Assembly: GCA_049802875.1 (NCBI GenBank)
Contig: JBARNH010000023.1
Coordinates: 1 to 17,391, forward strand
Source of the DNA: Lutacidiplasma sp049802875
GTDB lineage: Archaea; Thermoplasmatota; Thermoplasmata; Lutacidiplasmatales; UBA184
Direction of reading: 5' to 3'
DNA length: 17,391 bases
Translations under genes and position numbers: made by a program
Shown: piece after piece, positions 13,762 through 17,391 of the stretch
Layout of the letters: the number at the start of each line of letters is the position of its first letter
How positions within the stretch are numbered: position 1 is the stretch's first letter
The notes under the pieces: generated by a model
Database searches by the model: none
Told to the model about the DNA's origin: nothing
The model's input: the letters and a program-made list of their open reading frames with translations, nothing else

Positions 13762-14850
13762 ATGCGCCTCGTGGTCTGCATCGACCGGGACGATGACCTC
13801 GGCCGGAAAGCCTCCGTGGCCGGACCGGTCGTGGGTCGGGCGAACGTCCTGGATGCGGCCGTCCGCCTGGGTACCGTCGACCCCGAAGATTCCGACACGA
13901 ACGCGCTCTTCGCCGCGGTGAGCCTCCTGGATGAGTTGCGCGGGGCGGGGGAAGAGTGTGAGGTATGCGTCCTCACCGGCTCCGGGAAGGTCGGCGTGCT
14001 CTCCGACCGGCGCATCGCCGACCAGTTCGACGACGTCCTGGGTCGGATCGGCGCACTCTCGGCGTACCTGGTGAGCGACGGGGCGGAAGACGAGTTCCTA
14101 TTCCCGATCCTCGCGTCCCGCGTCAAGGTCGACGGCGTTCGACGCGTCTACGTCCGGCAGAACGCGAGCATCGAGTCGACGTACTACACCGTCGTTCGAG
14201 CGCTCAAGGACCCGAAGCTGCGGGCGAAGACGGTCCTGCCCGTCGCGTTGGTCCTCCTGATCCTGGGGGTGGCGGCCGCGGCGTCCGTCTTGCTGTGGGG
14301 GGTCATCGGTCTTGCGATCCTGCTCGGGATCTACCTCATCTTCTGGACGTTCGACATCGACGAGGCGATCATCGATTCGCTGCGGGGCGCGTCGACCGAC
14401 ATCCGTCAGGGCTCGGTCGCATTCGGGTTCGGCCTCTTCGCGATCGCCCTCGTCGGCGTCGGGTTCCTGTCGGGATACAACATCTCCGTCGGGAGCACCG
14501 CACCCGCGGACGACCGGATCCTCTACTTCCTCCAGTACGGACTCTCGTGGTGGCTGCTCGGTGCCCTGGTCTGGGAGACCGGTCGCGCGATCCGGCGGAT
14601 GTTCGCTCGCGGGCGATTCCCCCGGTCGTTCGCGGTCGCGACGGTCTCGATCCTCGGGATCGGCCTCGTGAGCTTTGGCGTTCTGTTCCTCGCCCGCTAC
14701 CTCCAAGGGGTGACCGGCCAGAGCCAGCTGCCGCTGGTCCTGGCCCTCCTCGTCGGTGGGTTCGGAATGATGATCGGCGCGGGGGTCCTCCAACGGTACT
14801 TCCGAACGATCGCTGCTCGCGTCGTGCCCGAACCGGCGACGGTCGGGTAA
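13762..14850 (+). CDS. DUF373 family archaeal membrane protein
   Basis: This 362-residue protein matches DUF373, an uncharacterised family found in archaea. The soluble N-terminal part has the characteristic MRLVVCIDRDDDLGRKA (1-17), PVVGRANVLDAAVRLGTVDPEDSDTNALF (22-50) and VLTGSGKVGVLSDRRIADQFD (70-90). Residues 157-345 contain about six hydrophobic helices, for example VLPVALVLLILGVAAAASVLL and ILLGIYLIFWTF. A soluble region followed by a membrane domain is the usual layout, but no activity is established. The start at 13762 gives the standard N-terminus and lies 28 nt after a promoter-like box; ATG 13732 would add ten residues read from that box. It diverges from proS and converges on the phosphoribosyltransferase gene with a 19-bp gap. 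Confidence 0.92.
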   Translation: MRLVVCIDRDDDLGRKASVAGPVVGRANVLDAAVRLGTVDPEDSDTNALFAAVSLLDELRGAGEECEVCVLTGSGKVGVLSDRRIADQFDDVLGRIGALSAYLVSDGAEDEFLFPILASRVKVDGVRRVYVRQNASIESTYYTVVRALKDPKLRAKTVLPVALVLLILGVAAAASVLLWGVIGLAILLGIYLIFWTFDIDEAIIDSLRGASTDIRQGSVAFGFGLFAIALVGVGFLSGYNISVGSTAPADDRILYFLQYGLSWWLLGALVWETGRAIRRMFARGRFPRSFAVATVSILGIGLVSFGVLFLARYLQGVTGQSQLPLVLALLVGGFGMMIGAGVLQRYFRTIAARVVPEPATVG

Positions 14851-14869
14851 CGGACTCGCCGCCGCCACC

Positions 14870-15484
14870 TCAGTCGAGGGACACCGTCTGGGCCACCCGT
14901 TCGAGGTCGGACCGCGGGACGTCGAGGCCGCACCGTTCCCGGAGCGTCGTTCGAACCCGGTCGATCCCTCGGCCCGACTCGGCCGCTCGCTCGGCGAGTG
15001 TCTCCAAGTCCTCCCAGTAGTTCCAGGGGAAGACGATCCACACCCACGCGTCGCGGGGAATCTCTTCCCCGACGTAGGTAGGCACAAACTTGGAGTGCCC
15101 AATGTGGAGGAACGCCGCGCTCTCCACCCGCGTCGGGGCCTGGGCACGTACATGGTCGACCGCGAGCGCGAGGCTCTCGCCCGTGTCCGTGATGTCGTCC
15201 ACGACCAGCACGGTATGGTCGGTCACCGGACCGCTCAGCCCCTCGGTCAGCTCCGCCGCGCCGGTCGGGGTCGCCGTCACGCCCCAGTGCTGCGCCCGGA
15301 GGGAAACGAGCCGCTTCACGCCCAATCGGTCGGAGAGGAGGCGCCCCGGTACCCACCCTCCGCGGGTGAGCGCGACGATCGTGGCCGGGACGGCCGCGTG
15401 TTCTCGAACCTGGGCGGCGATCCGGTCGGCCCACCCCTCGACGTCGGTCCAAGAGACCCGACGGCAACGGGGGAGATCGGCCAT
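14870..15484 (-). CDS. Phosphoribosyltransferase of the hypoxanthine/xanthine-guanine type (substrate unassigned)
   Basis: A 204-residue type I phosphoribosyltransferase. The diphosphate-binding loop lies around ALTRGGWVPGRLLSDRL (38-54) and the PRPP-binding motif is TVLVVDDITDTGESL (91-105), with two acidic residues followed by TDTGES. Conserved flanks include FLHIGHSKFVPTYVGEE and WIVFPWNYWEDLETL (149-163), which match a group of archaeal and bacterial proteins annotated as hypoxanthine or xanthine-guanine phosphoribosyltransferase-like. They would transfer the phosphoribosyl group to a purine base during salvage, though family members vary in substrate. The ATG at 15484 lies 23 nt downstream of the glutamate dehydrogenase stop. 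Co-transcription is possible, but TAAGTAGCTC overlapping that stop could be a separate promoter. Confidence 0.85.
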   Translation of the reverse strand: MADLPRCRRVSWTDVEGWADRIAAQVREHAAVPATIVALTRGGWVPGRLLSDRLGVKRLVSLRAQHWGVTATPTGAAELTEGLSGPVTDHTVLVVDDITDTGESLALAVDHVRAQAPTRVESAAFLHIGHSKFVPTYVGEEIPRDAWVWIVFPWNYWEDLETLAERAAESGRGIDRVRTTLRERCGLDVPRSDLERVAQTVSLD

Positions 15485-15507
15485 CGACCCCGACGCTCGA
15501 GAGCTAC

Positions 15508-16767
15508 TTACGGGTAGATCCCGCGAATCTTGATCGCGTCGACGACGCGCTGGATCGCGAGGATGTACGCCGCCGTCCGGTTGTGGACCTTCTGCTGGGT
15601 CGCGACCTTGTGGACATCGTTGTACGACCGCACCATGACGCGTTCGAGACGAGTGTTGACCTCATCGAGCGCCCAATAGTACCCTTGAATGTCCTGGGCC
15701 CACTCGAAGTAGCTCACCGTGACGCCGCCCGCGTTCGCGAGCACGTCCGGGAGCAGGACGATTTTCTTCTGGTAGAGGATCGTGTCGGCCTCGGGCAGCG
15801 TCGGACCGTTCGCCGCCTCGGCGACGATCTTCGCCTGGATCTTGTCCGCGTTCTTCTTCGTGATCTGGTTCTCGAGAGCGGCGGGGATCAGGATGTCCGC
15901 CTTCGCTTCCAGGACCTCCTCGTTCGAGATCGATTTCGCGCCGGGGAACCCGACGACCGACCCGGTCTTCTGCTTGTATTCCTCGACCGCGTGGGGGTTG
16001 AATCCGTCGGCCTTCCAGATGCCGCCCTTCGAATCCGAGACGGCGACGATCTTCGCGCCTTGTTCGTCGTAGAGGATGTTGCTGGCGACGCTGCCCGCGT
16101 TGCCGAATCCTTGGACCGCGACCGTGGCGCCCTTCACCTTGAGGCCGGCGTCCTTGGCCGCCTCGCGGATGACGTAGGCACAGCCTCGGCCCGTCGCTTC
16201 GCCCCGTCCCTCACTGCCGCCCAGGCTGATCGGCTTACCGGTCACGACCCCGGGGACCGAGTAGCCCTTGAGCATCGAGTACGTGTCCATGATCCAGGCC
16301 ATCGTCTGGCTATCGGTGTAGACGTCGGGCGCGGGGATGTCGATCTCAGGGCCGATGATCAGCGCGATCTCGCTCGCATAGCGGCGCGTGAGCCCTTCGA
16401 GCTCGCCGCGGGACATGTGCTTCGGGTCGCAGACGACGCCGCCCTTGGCTCCGCCGTACGGGATGTTGACGACCGCGCACTTCCACGTCATCCAGGCGGC
16501 GAGCGCACGGACCTCGTCCAGCGTCACCTGAGGGTGATACCGGATCCCGCCCTTGGTCGGGCCCCGGGCCATGTTGTACTGAACACGGTAACCGGTGAAG
16601 ACGCGGTAGGAGCCGTCGTCCATTCGGACGGGGAAGTTGACCGTGAGTTCCCGCTTCGGGTGCTTCAGGACCTCGCGGATGCCCGAATCGATGCCGATCA
16701 GGTCCGCGACGATATCGACCTGCTGCTTCGCTGTCTCGAACGGATTGATGGTGGAGGTGTTCGCCAT
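15508..16767 (-). CDS. gdhA: Glutamate dehydrogenase
   Basis: A 419-residue hexameric-type glutamate dehydrogenase that converts glutamate to 2-oxoglutarate and ammonium, or the reverse. Residues 66-82 (MARGPTKGGIRYHPQVT) and 103-110 (PYGGAKGG, with catalytic Lys108) form the glutamate-binding region. GPEIDIPAPDVYTD (139-152) contains the catalytic aspartate. The nucleotide domain has VAVQGFGNAGSVASNIL (217-232), a GxGxxG Rossmann loop. PAALENQI, AEAANGPTLPEAD and LPDVLANAGGVTVSYFEW are all in place. NAD or NADP preference cannot be read with confidence. The coding sequence uses more AAG lysine and is less GC-rich than its neighbours, as often seen in highly expressed genes. Its ATG at 16767 is preceded by GAGGGG with a 7-nt spacer. 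Confidence 0.97.
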   Translation of the reverse strand: MANTSTINPFETAKQQVDIVADLIGIDSGIREVLKHPKRELTVNFPVRMDDGSYRVFTGYRVQYNMARGPTKGGIRYHPQVTLDEVRALAAWMTWKCAVVNIPYGGAKGGVVCDPKHMSRGELEGLTRRYASEIALIIGPEIDIPAPDVYTDSQTMAWIMDTYSMLKGYSVPGVVTGKPISLGGSEGRGEATGRGCAYVIREAAKDAGLKVKGATVAVQGFGNAGSVASNILYDEQGAKIVAVSDSKGGIWKADGFNPHAVEEYKQKTGSVVGFPGAKSISNEEVLEAKADILIPAALENQITKKNADKIQAKIVAEAANGPTLPEADTILYQKKIVLLPDVLANAGGVTVSYFEWAQDIQGYYWALDEVNTRLERVMVRSYNDVHKVATQQKVHNRTAAYILAIQRVVDAIKIRGIYP

Positions 16768-16774
16768 GTCTTGT

Positions 16775-16780
16775 CCCCTC
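16775..16780 (-). promoter_or_regulatory. Possible Shine-Dalgarno site for gdhA
   Basis: On the minus strand GAGGGG lies 7 nt before the gdhA ATG. No convincing AT-rich box is found 20-30 nt upstream, unlike most genes here, so gdhA may have a leader with this site. A weak CTAC/GTAG inverted repeat at 16807-16820 lies farther upstream. Confidence 0.35.
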
Positions 16781-16877
16781 GCGGGTAAGGCGGGACCCGG
16801 GAGCCCCTACTTGAGGGTAGCGAGAACCCTGCGACGGTGAGACACGGCTTTCGACAACGGACGAGGCCGGTGCCGGG

Positions 16878-17391
16878 TCAACGGGTCGAAGAAACGAGGG
16901 CGCCGAACGGCTGCCACCCCGCCTCCGGCATGGGAGAGTCCTTCCCACGAACCTGAAGCCAGGCGCCCCGACCGCGCTCGACCCGACCGACCAAGGTGAG
17001 TCGACCGCCGCTCCTTCGCACGAGCCGCTGGGCCAGTGCCCACCGGTTTCTGGGAACGGCCGCCAGGAGTTCATAGTCCCCGCCGTAGAACGCGATCGCC
17101 CGTCGCTCCCGGGTGTTTCGGGCCGCCAATGGCGTACCCCGCGCGAGCGGGAGGAGTTCCTCCTCGACCACGAGGCGCGCCCGACTCGCTTCCGCCATCA
17201 ATCGGGACGCATCGCCGACCCCGTCGGAAGTGTCGATCATCGCATGGGCGAGGGGCGCCAACGCGACTCCCTCCCGGACTCGGGGTCGGACATCGAGCAT
17301 TTCGACGAGCGCCCGTCGCGCCCCCGGGCCGCCGGCCGCTAACCGCGCCGCGGCCAGGCCCCCCCGACCCACCGTTCCCGTGATGCCGAGG
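16878..17391 (-). CDS. thiL: Thiamine-monophosphate kinase ThiL, N-terminal part cut by window edge
   Basis: The frame enters from the right edge and ends at 16878, giving about 171 residues, or roughly the C-terminal half of ThiL, which phosphorylates thiamine monophosphate to thiamine diphosphate. Diagnostic pieces are LGITGTVGRGGLAAARL at the truncated start, then HAMIDTSDGVGDASRLMAEASRARL, ELLPL, AFYGGDYELLAAVP and LTLVGRV. These match the ThiL/PurM-fold signatures TGTLG, MDxSDGLxxD and GEDYELL; here GGDYELL has Gly in place of the usual Glu. The gene is transcribed towards gdhA with a 110-bp gap that contains the gdhA upstream region. A GTG at 17372 is not the start because the conserved TGTVG motif continues above it. 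The ATP-binding N-terminus is outside the window. Confidence 0.87.
   Translation of the reverse strand, partial: LGITGTVGRGGLAAARLAAGGPGARRALVEMLDVRPRVREGVALAPLAHAMIDTSDGVGDASRLMAEASRARLVVEEELLPLARGTPLAARNTRERRAIAFYGGDYELLAAVPRNRWALAQRLVRRSGGRLTLVGRVERGRGAWLQVRGKDSPMPEAGWQPFGALVSSTR

Noticed and set aside
15583..16788. A 401-codon plus-strand open frame opposite gdhA
   Set aside because: Antisense shadow of a certain glutamate dehydrogenase gene; composition is Asp/Arg/Val-rich without motifs.
16804..16822. Short CTAC/GTAG inverted repeat upstream of gdhA as an operator
   Set aside because: Only four perfect pairs around a 6-nt centre, easily expected by chance; kept only as a remark in the gdhA entry.

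Overview
This is a GC-rich, gene-dense chromosomal window that reads as archaeal. The archaeal markers are Alba, a TrmB-type regulator, the wyosine enzyme Taw2, an archaeal/eukaryotic-type prolyl-tRNA synthetase with a C-terminal zinc knuckle, a DUF373 membrane protein and a hexameric-type glutamate dehydrogenase. Most start codons sit 21-32 nt downstream of a short AT-rich box and lack a Shine-Dalgarno sequence, which suggests leaderless transcription. A UbiE/COQ5-like methyltransferase hints at a menaquinone-using lineage. A high-GC member of Thermoplasmatota is a reasonable guess, but the sequence alone does not prove it. I saw no mobile elements, CRISPR arrays or phage genes. No non-coding stretch exceeds about 125 bp.

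Layout. 1-346 (minus): a cut-off zinc-ribbon protein gene preceded by tRNA-Leu(GAG). 468-827 (plus): Alba, overlapping tail to tail with a DUF1614-RDD fusion membrane protein (760-2583, minus). A shared AT-rich core near 2640 separates that gene from an aspartase/fumarase-family lyase (2669-4069, plus). A TrmB-like regulator and Taw2 follow on plus (4128-5777). From 5774 to 11806 everything is on minus: in transcription order a TPR protein, a STAND-type ATPase with TPRs, a UbiE-like methyltransferase and a PLP aminotransferase. An 87-residue membrane protein (11930-12193, plus) diverges from the TPR protein across a region holding a 26-bp inverted repeat. Then come proS (minus), DUF373 (plus), a phosphoribosyltransferase and glutamate dehydrogenase (both minus), and the cut-off end of thiL (minus).

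How the genes fit together. Most are housekeeping genes. Aspartase, the aminotransferase and glutamate dehydrogenase point to amino-acid catabolism and nitrogen balance. tRNA-Leu, ProRS and Taw2 serve translation. The least ordinary part is 7753-12193: two neighbouring paralogous signalling proteins, one with an ATPase domain and one without, next to a candidate operator and a small membrane protein. Also notable are the aminotransferase, whose N-terminal coding sequence has no usable start and shares its frame with the upstream methyltransferase, and the DUF1614-RDD fusion.
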